From contig NC_054555.1 in assembly GCF_017654505.1 (NCBI RefSeq), forward strand, positions 9,244,335 to 9,308,334: a stretch of 64,000 nucleotides of DNA. The letters run 5' to 3'. The position numbers and the translations under genes were made by a program. Positions 49,609-60,664 of this stretch are shown one piece after another; position 1 is the first letter of the stretch; each line of letters starts with the position of its first letter. The notes beneath the pieces were generated by a model. That model ran no database searches, was not told the DNA's origin, and worked only from the letters and a program-made list of their open reading frames with translations. The stretch is from Polyodon spathula (taxonomy: Eukaryota; Chordata; Actinopteri; Acipenseriformes; Polyodontidae).

Positions 49609-49696
49609 TTGAACAAATAGCCTTTTCAGGCCGGCCGGTAAAGTTAATAAACAGAAATTGTCTACCTCTCCCCACGATGCCATTGATCCTCCACAT
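44672..49696 (-). CDS. dele1: DELE1, mitochondrial stress relay protein (12 exons)
   Basis: DELE1 is imported into mitochondria. On stress it is cut by OMA1 or held outside, then binds the kinase HRI to start the integrated stress response. Minus-strand exons: 49,666-49,696; 49,031-49,148; 48,602-48,725; 48,308-48,437; 48,018-48,176; 47,860-47,933; 47,658-47,751; 47,233-47,375; 46,928-47,086; 46,532-46,624; 45,473-45,632; 44,672-44,934. All are GT-AG with consistent phases and total 1,548 bases, so 515 residues, the same as human. The start MWRINGIVGR fits the mitochondrial leader. PRFTALDAVGWGAAAVLF (about 80-100) is the hydrophobic DELE segment. FTLEDKLTWA precedes SEL1/TPR-like repeats at about 243-428, for example AQFNLGVCYEKGRGV, LGVLFTREPYRDE and FNLGQCYERGFGV. 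The tail has PHSWSTGSI. Next to PCDH12, as in human 5q31.3. Confidence 0.96.
45664..46237. mobile_element. piggyBac-like MITE in a DELE1 intron
   Basis: The ends TCCTTTGCAGTC and, by reverse complement, CCATTTGCAGTCC form short inverted repeats. Each is flanked by TTAA (45,660-45,663 and 46,238-46,241), the target site duplicated by piggyBac elements. A second palindromic block, GTCGGACTAGGTCCGAC, sits just inside the left end (45,678-45,694). The 574-base body has no transposase. It lies between DELE1 exons 10 and 11. Confidence 0.82.
49543..49604. repeat. (AAT)n microsatellite in DELE1 intron 1
   Basis: About 20 uninterrupted AAT copies about 60 bases downstream of DELE1 exon 1. Poly-asparagine and poly-leucine frames across it are artefacts. 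Confidence 0.97.
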
Positions 49697-51456
49697 CGCG
49701 CTGTGTATTTTTCACCTATTACTTTCTCAAAATACTGAGGTCTGTACCTTTATATACATATATTTACACGAATTGTTTTAAAATAAAACGCCTCCAAACG
49801 CATTCTCAGCCCGAGTCCATCTTGTTTACACCATAGGGGAAAGCCCCTTCTCTGTGATTGCTCCAGAGCTTGAAGTAGTCACGAGATTTCCCTGACATGC
49901 GCCAAGGAGTTTACCGCGATTCAGAAACTGACTCCATTGTGTTTCAAATAGGTTCGGTATCGTAAAGTAACCAATAGATACAGTGGAGCCAACATGGCGA
50001 ACACATGAAGCAGTTTAAATTATCTATTCATTGTGATTACTCCTGCCAGCTAGCGGTAGATATAGTGCATAATTAAACCTGGAGTGCGTGCAATAGAGAG
50101 AGCACCTTCAACAATTACTGAATGGTCTGTTGGGAGCGATTGGTTTCAAAATGACAAGCAGGATAGCGCAGGCGATGTTTCTTCACGAGTTTATGGAGTT
50201 TACAGAAATTCAGCTGTATAATGCTTCATGGTAGTAAGGGCCCTGTGTATGGATGGGGAGTTATGATGAGGACATAGGATGACCAACTGACACACCAGTC
50301 CAATTTCAGGACAGCATGATTTCGTTTGCGGGACATTGCTGGACACTACGAAATTAAAACAAACAAACAAACAAACAAAAAAAAAACTTACTTTAATGAA
50401 ACCAAGGGCGCACTACATTTTCAACCCCTCGCAAAATAGCTTGACGTTTCGGAAAGCTGTAAGTTCAGACAACACATTTAGCTAACGTTACACAATTCTA
50501 CATTCAGTAGCTGCTACGATATAATAGCTAGCAGCGAGGTAACACACGGCAGCAGTTAATCAGCTACCTACCTAGCAGTGGTGCTTAAACACTTTTTCAT
50601 AGGTTTCCTCTCCTAGATGTCACTATTTCCCAACATTAATTAATTAATTAATTAATTAGCCGACTGTAGCTGCTAACTAGGTAAACCCTTATCAACAATA
50701 ATAATAACAACAGCTTTTTGGAGCTGTCTCAGCGACAATCGGTTTTAGCATTTAATAAATTGTAACAACAATTAGCTAAAACATTGAAAAATTGTGTTTT
50801 TTTTTTTTTTTTTTTTGTAGTAGTAGTACCATGCCGTTTTCAATCAGTCTCACCCCCATATGTGATAATAAAAGTTTTGTGGCAGACAATGCATTCTGCT
50901 TTCTGTGAATCTCCTGACACCAGCTTAAATCCACAGGAATTCTGTTTCCTATTCTTTGTTGTAGCATCTCTTGTTTTTGGAGGATCCATTTTCTTTAAAT
51001 GCAATTCCAAATTGAATGTTGCAAGCTACTGTACTTATGCACTTCTGTTTTTCTTTTACTTTACATGATTGTATCAGTTGTACAAAATAAAAAAAATAAA
51101 AAAAAGTGCCAGTAGTGTTAAATATTACCTGAAATGTATTCTTATTTAATGCAGTATATCTTTCATAGGGTATATGCTTATATGTTAAAACTATGTTTGA
51201 ATAATTTATAATTCAATTAAATTATAATTCCATACTCAAATGCCCTTTTTATTAAACATAAGCATGTTAAAATGTATGTTAGATTACACTAAATCTATTA
51301 AAAAAAAAAAAAAAAAAGCTTACATATATAAACATCTATAGGGAGTCTATGGAACTAATATCATAATTTAGCATATGGCATATTTAAAACATTACTGTAT
51401 TAAAAAAGGTTCCTGTAAAGCACCTTAATTGCTTTTAGTTTTTTTTTATTTTTCAG
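49697..51456. other. DELE1 upstream region and gap to the PKD2L2 relic
   Basis: It should hold the DELE1 promoter (49,700-50,100), which is less AT-rich than its surroundings but has no clear TATA box. Simple repeats include (AAAC)n near 50,361-50,382, a (TTAA)n-like run at about 50,636-50,659 and poly-T at 50,799-50,816. No exon was recognised. Confidence 0.5.
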
Positions 51457-54400
51457 CTATACAGGCACATAAATCTAGTAGCAGAGACCTACAGATAAAA
51501 ACAACATTACAGGATTTACTTGTCTACATTATCTTCCTTATAGAAATCTGCATATGTAAGTAATCTGTTTGAGAAATCAAAGTGTTAGTTTACTAAACAT
51601 ACGACATATCATCAACTACCAGGATATTAATCTAACCACTTATCTGATTTTGTTGAAACTTGGTTAGGACATTCTTTGGGAGTTTACTTGTTATCGAGAG
51701 TTCAGGGAATGTAAGGGTATGTCTCTCTTTGTAATTGGGTTGAGTTTAATACATGTTTTATAGCTGGGATGGAAGCATGGTCAAGGTTCTTAGTCCATAT
51801 CCCAGGTTATTTCTTAATGAGCTTTGTTGGGTATAAATGACTAAACCTACTTCTGTTCTTTACAGTGAAGTAGAGGGGGTGAAAAGAGAAAGGACAAAAC
51901 AAAATCACACAGGTCTGCCAGATTGAGAAATAGAGAAAAACATAATTTATCTGAACTCAGGTCCATTTAGAATGATTCAAACCAAAGGTCAGGGAGTAGC
52001 CTAGTTGTTACATTTATAAACGAGGACCCTGAAATAAAGCATTATTTATTTATTTTTTAAAATTTTTATATGGTCTATGAAAAAGAGATTTATTTTTAGA
52101 TTTATCTGTCAAAATATATTAATCAACCACCAGGGGGTGTTCACTACATTAACATTTTGCTTTTGGTTGCAGTAACATTTTGGTCAGATTAGCACTGACA
52201 TGTACTACCACACCGAAGTCATGTCCAAGCTGTTCTTGGAAAGTAGTCTTTCAGAAAAGGATAAGAGCAACTATAAATCATTGAGAAGCATGGAAGATAT
52301 TTGGAAATAAGAAATAGGCATGTGGAAATTGTTAAGATATTATAGGCATTTAAAGTTATTTAGCTAAGTGTTACATTTATAGTAAAACAGAAACAGTAGG
52401 TTAGAGAATATTGATTGCAACATTTCTTCATCTTGTTCACCTGATTAAAGTATTAAGGTCACTTTTTGTTAGTACAGTATTTACAGAAAATAAATAAATT
52501 TCCCGTGCTTTCACTCTTCTTTACTACACTTTCCTATTCTTTAACAGTAGTATAGCACAGTTATTAAAAGGGCAGTTATTTAATTTCAAGTTCATTTCAA
52601 ATTGTTCTTTTCTTTTTAAAATGATGTTTAGTATTTTGAAGGACCTTTACTGGACGGCCTCTACTCGGATTCATGGTGCAACAATGAGATCCTAACGAAA
52701 GCCTTCTTTATTATGTAAATGTGCTGCTGGGAGTTCCACGCATTCAACAAGTCAAAGTGCTTAATAAATCCTGTCCTTTGCATTCTAGTTTTGTCTCAAT
52801 AACTCAATGTTTTGATTCATACATGTCTGAAGAAGAAGATAAATCACTGTTTGGACCGAAGAATGAGACAGCGCGAGTATTACTGGGGATGCAATTAACA
52901 CCACCACTAGCTAAATCTTTTAATAAAATCAACTCAAGCGGCAAAAGTGTAAACAAGTAGCTTGTACAGTCAACATAATGCCCAGGTACCCTCTACCTAT
53001 ATATAATGTTGAAGTTTAAAGTCAAAGTCTGAATGCATTTAGCCATACAACATAAAAAGCTCCCCAAAGCTTGGTTCACATTTGGGAGGACTAGATACAT
53101 TGTAAATAAGTGTTTGTAGTTTTTAGAACACTCTGGCAATTAGATAGTTGATCTCAATGACTCTGCTGTTTTTTAAACCCACTCAGCTGGGAATATAAGG
53201 CTCTCAGATCTGTTTCGGAAAGCCATTGGAGTATGATAGCTACTTACAGCAATGGAGGGTTTTGCATGAACCTTGGTAGCACAAACAGCAGGAGTGCCAA
53301 GTTGATTAAAAATCTCAAAGACAACCTGTGGCTGTCCAGAGCAACAAGAGCAGTCTTTGTTGACTTCTCTGCTTACAATGCTAACCTTACCCTTTTCTGC
53401 GGGGTCAGGTAAATACTTGAAAAAGAAATGCATGGTCTGTAAGCTAAACAATTATATATTTTGTTATAACAAAATAAAGCAGGTTATGATATCAAATGTC
53501 TAGACAAAACTTCCTCAATATTTGCCCTGTTTATTGTACGCAAACCCTGTTTATCTAATCAGATTCAAGCCACACATTGCTGCATATTTAGATGTATCTA
53601 TATACCTTAAGCTTTTATACTCTCCTCTTTTCACTGTAGTTGCTTTGTATTTTTAGATGTTAAATGGGTCAATTAATCACCCATGGGGAAAAGAAAATGA
53701 ATTGAAAGTATTAGGGCAGCAGTGTTGAAATGACCACGGTTGAAAGCTTTCAAATTTGAAAAATATTTAACTATTCATCCTGGTGTAATCTACTTTGCTA
53801 AAGCTTGTCATAGTTGAGTCCTGTGATGCTGGATATAGTTTTTCTAGGTTAGTGGCGGAGACATCAGCCAATGGAGGGGTCCTTACATCCTAGGAGTTTT
53901 ACTCAGTGAAGCATCTCTGTTACACCTCTAAATATGATTACTTCCTTGCATTGTGCAATGTTTTATTAATTCTATTCATTTTTGCCCTTTTCATCCAAGA
54001 GTGTTTTGACACTCTATAAAACAAAATGGAACTACTTCAAAAATGGTTGGAACTGCGTAGATGTGCTTTTAGTTTTGGTAAGTATATACAGTATGACATA
54101 AAAAACTATAAATTGAATAATCTTTTGATAAAGTGAAGCATGGAGTCATGAATACAATACATCTTATTCTGCCAAAAATGTTACAGTGCTTCAGCTGATC
54201 TGAGCTGATCTCTATAAAGTATAAAACCAGAAAGAATGAATGCATTTTCTTATATTTATCATTATTTAATGTAATGAATCTTAAAATCAATTTGATTTAT
54301 CGTAAAAAGTACAGTCTTTACTGAGTTTTATTTGTTACATACGTAGTTATTTAAGTGTATGATTAATATTTATATTAATTGTAGAATATAACACCTATAG

Positions 54401-55385
54401 TACAGGTACTGCTGTGTTCAATTATATAATCAAGCCCGGTTATCCGCTAATGTGATTGTGTTTATAACTAAGATTATTAATTGTTACTTTTTTCTTTCTT
54501 TTAGCTTTACACAGTTTCTAGTAATTCTTGGAGAAATCAGCTTCAATGAGCTTGAGCAAGCAAACAGGATTCTGGGGCCGATTTATTTCACAACCTTTGT
54601 GTTCTTTGTATTCTTTGTGCTTTTTGGTAATTCTCTTCTTTGTTTTTTTACAAGGGGTTGGAGACAAGAAACACCTGTCACAGCACTGTCAATATGGTGC
54701 GGGGCCCCTATAGGCAGCCAAGGTGGCATTGGTTAAAGTGATTAAATTATTCTGGAATTTGTGATGAAGATAAGAATTAGAGGGTTATTTTTTTCAGGGA
54801 AGTCAGAAATCAATAGCAGAGTTTTCTTTTCCCAAATGGCCCACAATATCTTACATTTTGTTCATGTTTTTCGGTGTGAGGCTAAAAAAACACACACACA
54901 CACACACACATTTGTAATTCGTTAGGAATTCTTTAATGCTGCAGCCTTAAAAAAATAAAAATAATTAAAGAAATATTCCTAAGACTACAATAGAGCTCAC
55001 TGATATTGAGTTACACTTTTATAACCTAGTTTTCCTTCTTTATAGAGCCTGTTTCTAGCTATTATTAATGATACATGTGTAGAAATTAAATGTGATCAGT
55101 CACTTCAAATTACAGAGTATGAAATGAGTGATTTCATCAAGAAGATAAGTATGTTTTGTTAAATAATTTAAATATACATTTCTTATGTAAATATTCTGCT
55201 GCTAATTTTTTTTTTAAATCCACATCAAATTAGCAGGTTTATATGATCAAATTAAAACATTTAAGTACTTAAGTAATTGCATATAAACGCTTTGAATGTT
55301 CTGAAAAAAAGATATTAATGATTTTCTTATGTTTCAGACTTGCAATACAACCCTAGTTAAACTACAGCTTAAGAAGAAAAGGCTG
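51457..55385 (+). pseudogene. pkd2l2: PKD2L2 (polycystin-2-like 2) pseudogene
   Basis: Relics of a TRPP-family cation channel lie in gene order, with introns. They are 51,457-51,555 (TTLQDLLVYIIFLIEICI, helix S1), 52,173-52,306 (DMYYHTEVMSKLFLE), 52,632-52,872 (YFEGPLLDGLY, LLGVPRIQQVKV), 53,187-53,408 (RATRAVFVDFSAYNANLTLF), 53,848-54,077 (GGVLTS...EFYSVKHL), 54,505-54,626 ([19 protein letters not shown]6), 55,046-55,144 (SLFLAIINDT) and 55,338-55,385 (LVKLQLKKKR). Lesions: a frameshift at about 52,695-52,705; TAG for the conserved Trp of SWQF near 53,890; a second frameshift near 54,010; lost GT donors after 52,306 and 55,144 and GC instead of GT after 52,872. The exons for S3-S5 and the pore are missing between 54,078 and 54,504. 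Introns show it is a decayed gene, not a retrocopy. SxxFYSV and GGVLTS match PKD2L2 better than PKD2. Confidence 0.92.
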
Positions 55386-56207
55386 GTATTTTTATACAGC
55401 ATAATTTATAATGCATTTCATCAGTATTGCAATAAAAATATTCCACAGACTAAATTCAAAGGTAAAACTGGTGGTACAATGGTAGTCTTTGAAAAGTTGG
55501 CAACCTTTCACTGCAGAAGATAACATGTTTTAACAAATAAAGCATATTTTCACATGTTTGTTATATATTTGTAAACTGATGTTTTACAATTAGGCTTGGA
55601 TTTATGTTTAATGGTCAGTTAGAAGAGATGTCAGACTTCAATTGTGTTTTTACAGTAAATGTAAAACAAAATTGGTCTATACAAAAAGGTAAATGTTGTA
55701 AACTCCAACAGGAAAGGCTATACAGAAGAAACTAAAGAAATCTTTATGAAGTAAAATGTAAACAGAGATAGAAAACTGAGCCAGAAAGACATTGACACTA
55801 TGACAAGTGTACTTGAAAAAGCAAGAGGTATACAATTTCTAACTTAATTAGATTTTCATTCTCCTGTGACTGCCCAGTATTTTTCTCTGATATGTGTAGA
55901 CGGATTTGTATACACCAGTACTTCTATTCAGAAACAGGGTTATAGACTAGTGTTTGCTATAAGTTAGTGTACAGAGTGCAGTTTGAGGCACTACCATTAT
56001 TATTTCTGCCTGTGTCACCATATGACTTTGCTTGGAAGGACAAAATGCTTTTAGTGAAAAAGGCATCTTTTTGGTCACAAAAATACATGCTTTGGCACAT
56101 ATTTGTAATATACATTCCTCTCTTATGATTGTAACATTGAAATGCATTTTTATATGCAAAGTATTGTTTATTGTATTCTCCATTAAAAACAAAAACAAAA
56201 ATACTTG
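55386..56207. other. Gene-free sequence
   Basis: AT-rich. No further PKD2L2 exons (coiled-coil tail) were found, and no other gene. Confidence 0.5.
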
Positions 56208-56704
56208 TGTGGCAAAGCGTAAGCCCTGCACATGGGGAACTATGTAGTTTATTGTACGTTTTTGTGTTAATTGTTAACATGTTTATTTGATTAATTGTTT
56301 AGCTGCTGTGGCTCTCCGCCGGGGACGATTACCAGTCTGCGTAGAGAAGCAGCTGAAAGCAATCAGCTGTTCCAGCAGGCGGGTGGGCGTGTCTCAGCGG
56401 AGAGTCAATATAAAAGCATGGCGATCGCTGTGATCGGGGCTGTTGCAAGGCCTGCCATTTTCACGCCAAATTTGATTTATAGTTTATTGTACTGTGTTTT
56501 ATTTTGCATTTTTGTACAGTTTGCTGTATTAGTCCTCTGTGCGTTACCATCGCTGGTAACGTCACATGACCACCTTTATTTTACTTTCGTTTGTTATTTG
56601 TTTGTGAATAAAACCCGTGTGCCTGTGCCGGCGTTTTCAACATCCCAACACCACGTCTGTCTCTCTGTATGCTTGAACAGCGTCTACCCACACGGGTAGA
56701 CGCT
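56208..56704 (+). mobile_element. LTR-like element with TATA box, polyA signal and end hairpin
   Basis: It starts near TGTGGCAAAGCG. It has a TATA box (AATATAAAAG, about 56,408-56,417) and, about 190 bases on, an AATAAA (56,607-56,612) in a GC-richer context than the flanks. It ends near an 11-base perfect inverted repeat (56,679-56,704). The order promoter-polyA fits a plus-strand LTR of about 0.5 kb. The right end may be at CTACCCACA (about 56,692). No target duplication or internal genes were seen. Confidence 0.5.
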
Positions 56705-57280
56705 TAAATAAACAAAAAGAACCCAGCTAACTAGTAACCCTTTATAAGGTACATCTGGATGCCTGCAAAAGCGCTTACGGCATTTTTTTTTAAATCATCT
56801 GCTACTTTCTATTGAATCCACACAGTCCTTTTATTTTTGTGGTATAAGTGTATGTCTTTTTAAAGTATGGTCTGGCCCAACAGCACTCTGTCCTGAAGAA
56901 AGACAATGAAAAAAGGACAGACACTACATACAGTGGAAGGGGGATCTCCCCCATTCCTGAATTTGTGTCTAGGCAAGATCAGCAGTAAGTTTCACTTTGA
57001 AGGGTGAGTTTCCCTCCTTATACTCGTTCACTGTAACTCAAGCATGGCAAAGTACTGTATAGGAAAACAGAGGACAGTATAGTGAGAGCATCATGAATTG
57101 TAGGTTGAGTGTAGTTAATGCACAATAAATTCCTAATATGGGAAAAGTTTGGTAAACTGCATAAATTATGAGGGATCTTTACAATTTAACTCAACAATTT
57201 TACTTTGATCCTGCCATATTTTTTTTACATTCTTTTTCATTCACTTTGGACCTTAATTATAAAGAAATACTGTGTAAGAT

Positions 57281-57919
57281 TGTAACAGGGATTCGTTACA
57301 TGTGTGGGTCATCCTTGAATAATATTGAATCAGACACAGAGCAGTGGGTGTTGACAATCCGCACAAGCGTGCAGATTTAATTAACACAGATGCTGCTACT
57401 AGGGTACTAGCAATGGTAGCCCTAGTGTCAGATTTAATAAAGAAAACAAAACAAAGCTAAAAATAAGTTTGCCACAGAAGGCGAGCGCTAGCCTCATTAA
57501 GAGACGACCCGCTCCAGGGAGCTACTACACTACGAAACCTTCTCTATACTGTTTGGGACTAACATCCCCTAAACTAACCTACCGCTGTTGCTCCCAAAGT
57601 CCCGGCCTCACAGCGACTCCGGGTTGTTGTGACGGTTCTAGCTGAGCAGAGTCTTCGCAGGCACTGTCTTTGTTAATTCTGCAGAGCGGACGCTGTCCCC
57701 TCAGTGTAGCATGGTGGTGCAGTCGCCTCGAGCTGTGGCGGAGGTGCCTTTTGAGACTCGGGTAGCCTCCCCGGCATGCCCCCCAGCCAATCCGGACCTC
57801 CAGTTCATCTCAGCACCAGACAAGCCTAACTGCTCAATTGATTCCCCAGAAACGCTTCTCCTGTTCTGTGTCCAAGCTGCACGCATTTGCGCAATAACCA
57901 GCAACAGGACCCTGTCACA
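57281..57919. mobile_element. Solo LTR, second copy of the 7.8 kb family
   Basis: The ends are TGTAACAGGG and CCCTGTCACA, an inverted pair with one mismatch in ten, and the element aligns with 7,774-8,380 over its length. The flanking five bases are AAGAT and AGGAT, a target duplication with one mismatch. It is 639 bases with no internal retroelement genes. Orientation is not resolved. Confidence 0.72.
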
Positions 57920-59229
57920 AGGATCATTAAGGTCTTCTGCATTTATTGGCAAGTTTTTGCTTCATGAGTATGGCTATTTAGTTTTTTGATAGTTTGTATA
58001 ATTGTTATTTTACCTGTAAATTGTTTGTCTGTGCTCTGTGAGGCTCTCCGATATCACTTTTTTTTTTATCAGAATGTTGCAAGATTTCATTTTTCCTTTT
58101 GTCCCTAATGGAACAACCACGCGGCTGTAATTCCACCAGGGGAGCCACTCCGGGACCCCGTGGCAGGCATTTCTAATTTTTTAGTTTAATCCATTGAAGA
58201 TAGTGGCCTTCTATTGCCATGGATTTAATCAAAATGCTGGATGTGCTAAAGCCCATACAAACTGGGGTTCACATATCTTATAACATTAGCTTCTCACGTG
58301 AGTACCAGCAGAAAGGGTTTGGTACGCACCAAGATTAGGGGTCTTCATTCAAGTCGCTGTCTAGCTCCACCTCCTCCTCCGGCAGTTCAAACAATTGGGT
58401 TGGCACTGTCAGAGACCGCAACAATAGTTCTTGAATGTTAAGTAGGAGTTCAGATTGGTGGTTATTACCATTTATGTGAACCCCTGTATATAAAGCATTT
58501 TTAAAAGTATAATTACATCCATTTTCTGTATTCAAGTCATTATAAATGTGGCGTATTTATTAATCGCTTTTGTGTAGGATGGTGAAACATGTTTTCCAGT
58601 TGAAGGATTGATTGATGAGATTACTGTACATTCATGAACAATAAACTACTTTTACAGTTAAATTCATTAAAATCGATAACAGCGTTAGAAAGTCGTGAAA
58701 AGGATGATTGGGGACTTGTAAGTTATAAAATCTCTTCCAATACAAATAGTTTTGTTGAGGGGGTATATCATATCTAATGCAATCTAATAAAAGCGTTTCA
58801 GGCTGACATTGTCAGCTAATGTACACAAGCCTTTAGTGTGGGTCAAGTACTACAGTATGACCTGTAGCAGGGCCATTGAGAATTTATGCCTCACAGACTA
58901 ACCGATAGCTCCTTTATTACTAGAACTTAGATACAGATCAAGAGAGAACAAGCATTAAAAATGATCAAAAAGCAAAGAAATTGTTTTGTATTGGCAGAGA
59001 TTGACAGGATTGTAATTGGAGTGCCAACTGTACAAGTTAAATAATTTATTCCAAATAAAATCAAAAAACCTAATTACATTCTACATTTAGTCATATGCCT
59101 TGTTTCCATCTGATATTTGGAGGTGAAAATGATTTGAAATCAGTCCTGTTTGTTTCTATCGGCAGCAGACAAAGATCAGAGTTTTTTGGATGGCAGGTGT
59201 TAAACCTCAGACCAGGAAAAATTAGCTTC
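57920..59229. other. Gene-free sequence
   Basis: No exon or clear element was recognised. The short minus-strand acidic frame at 58,335-58,535 has no family resemblance and no splice partners. Confidence 0.45.
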
Positions 59230-60662
59230 ATGTAGAATGTCAATTCATTTTAATACCAGGTAGTTGAACTTGAACTTGTAATAGCAATCCTAAATTAGCT
59301 CAGGTGTAACCAGTTGCCTTCAAAATCACACACCAAGTTAAGTGGCCTCCATCTGTGTTAAATTGTAGTGATTCATATGATTTCAGGATAAATTCAGCAG
59401 TTCCTGTAGGTTCCCTCTGCTGGGTAATGCAATTCAAAGCAAAGACTCAACCAGGAGCACCAAGGCACTTTCAAAAGAACTCCGGGACAAAGTTGTTGAA
59501 AGGCACAGATCAGGGGATGGGTATAAAAAAAATATCAAATGCCTTGAATATCCCTTGGAGCATGGTCAAGATGGTTATTAAGGAGTGGAAGGTGTATGGC
59601 ACCACCAAGACCCTACCTAGATCAGGCAATCCTTCCAAACTGGATGACCGAGCAAGAAGGAGACTGATCAGGAGAGGTTACCAAGAGGCCAATGGCAACT
59701 TTTCAAGAGCTACAGGCTTTTATGGCCAAGGCTGGTCAAAGTGTGCATGTGACAACAATATTCCAAGCACTCCACAAATCTGGCCTGTATGGTAGGGTGA
59801 CAAGAAGGAAGCCATTACTCAAGAAAGCCCACCTTGAATCCCGTTTGAAGTATGCAAAAAAAAAAAAAAAAAAAAACATCCAGGAGATTCTGTAGCCATG
59901 TGGCAAAAAGTTTTGTAGTCTGACGAAACTAAAATGGAACTTTTTGGCCTAAATGCAAAGCGTTATGTTTGGCGCAAATCCAGCACCGCATCACCCAAAG
60001 AACACCGTCCCTACTGTGAAGCATGGTGGTGGTAGCATCATGTTATGGGGATGTTTCTCATTGGCAGGGACTGGGACACTTGTCTGGATAGAAGGGAAAA
60101 TGAATGGAGCAAAGTGCAGAGAAGTCCTAGAGGTAAACCTGTTGCCCTCAGCAAGAAAGCTGAAACTGGGATGTAAATTCACCTTTCAGCATGACAACGA
60201 CCCAAAGCACAGAGCTAAAGCTACACTGGTGTGGCTAAGGAACAAAAAGGTAAATGTCCTTGAGTGGCCAGGTCAGAGCCCCGACCTAAATCCAATCAAA
60301 AATTTGTGGCATGACTTGAAGATTGCTGTCCATCAACGCTCTCCATGGAACTTGACAGAGCTTGAACAGTTTTGTAAAGAAGAATGGTCAAATATTGCCA
60401 AATCTAGGTGTGCAAAGTTGTTAGAGACCTATCCCCACAGACTTGCAGCTGTAATTCCTGCCAAAGGTGCTTCCATCAAATATAAACTCAAGGGGGTTGA
60501 GACTTATCCAATTATGATCTTTCAGTTTTGTGTGTGTGTGCTGGTCAGTGTGGAGTATGTTGTGTAGATAAGAGGAAAAAAGTCCTCATGAAATTCTGAG
60601 GCACGGACGCAAAAATGTGAAAAAATTGTTCAAGGGGGTGTAGACTTTCTATAGGCACTATG
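59230..60662 (+). mobile_element. Broken Tc1-like transposon
   Basis: A fish Tc1-type cut-and-paste transposon. The helix-turn-helix half of the transposase lies at about 59,430-59,790 (ISNALNIPWSMVKMVIKEW) and the catalytic half at about 59,900-60,510 (GGGSIMLWGCFS, FQHDNDPKH, WPGQSPDLNPI). They are in different frames with a poly-A expansion (about 59,857-59,876) between them. There is a stop in place of Trp just before the first catalytic Asp. The third acidic residue of the DDE triad, normally Glu in PIENLW, is Lys (PIKNLW). The right terminal motif (GGGGGTGTAGACTTTCTATAGGCAC) ends near 60,662 next to TA. The matching left end was not found, so the 5' end is approximate. Inactive. Confidence 0.88.
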
Positions 60663-60664
60663 TA

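Noticed and set aside
56295..56699. 134-codon plus-strand frame
   Set aside because: It lies wholly inside the LTR-like element spanning the TATA box and polyA signal, with no protein family match.
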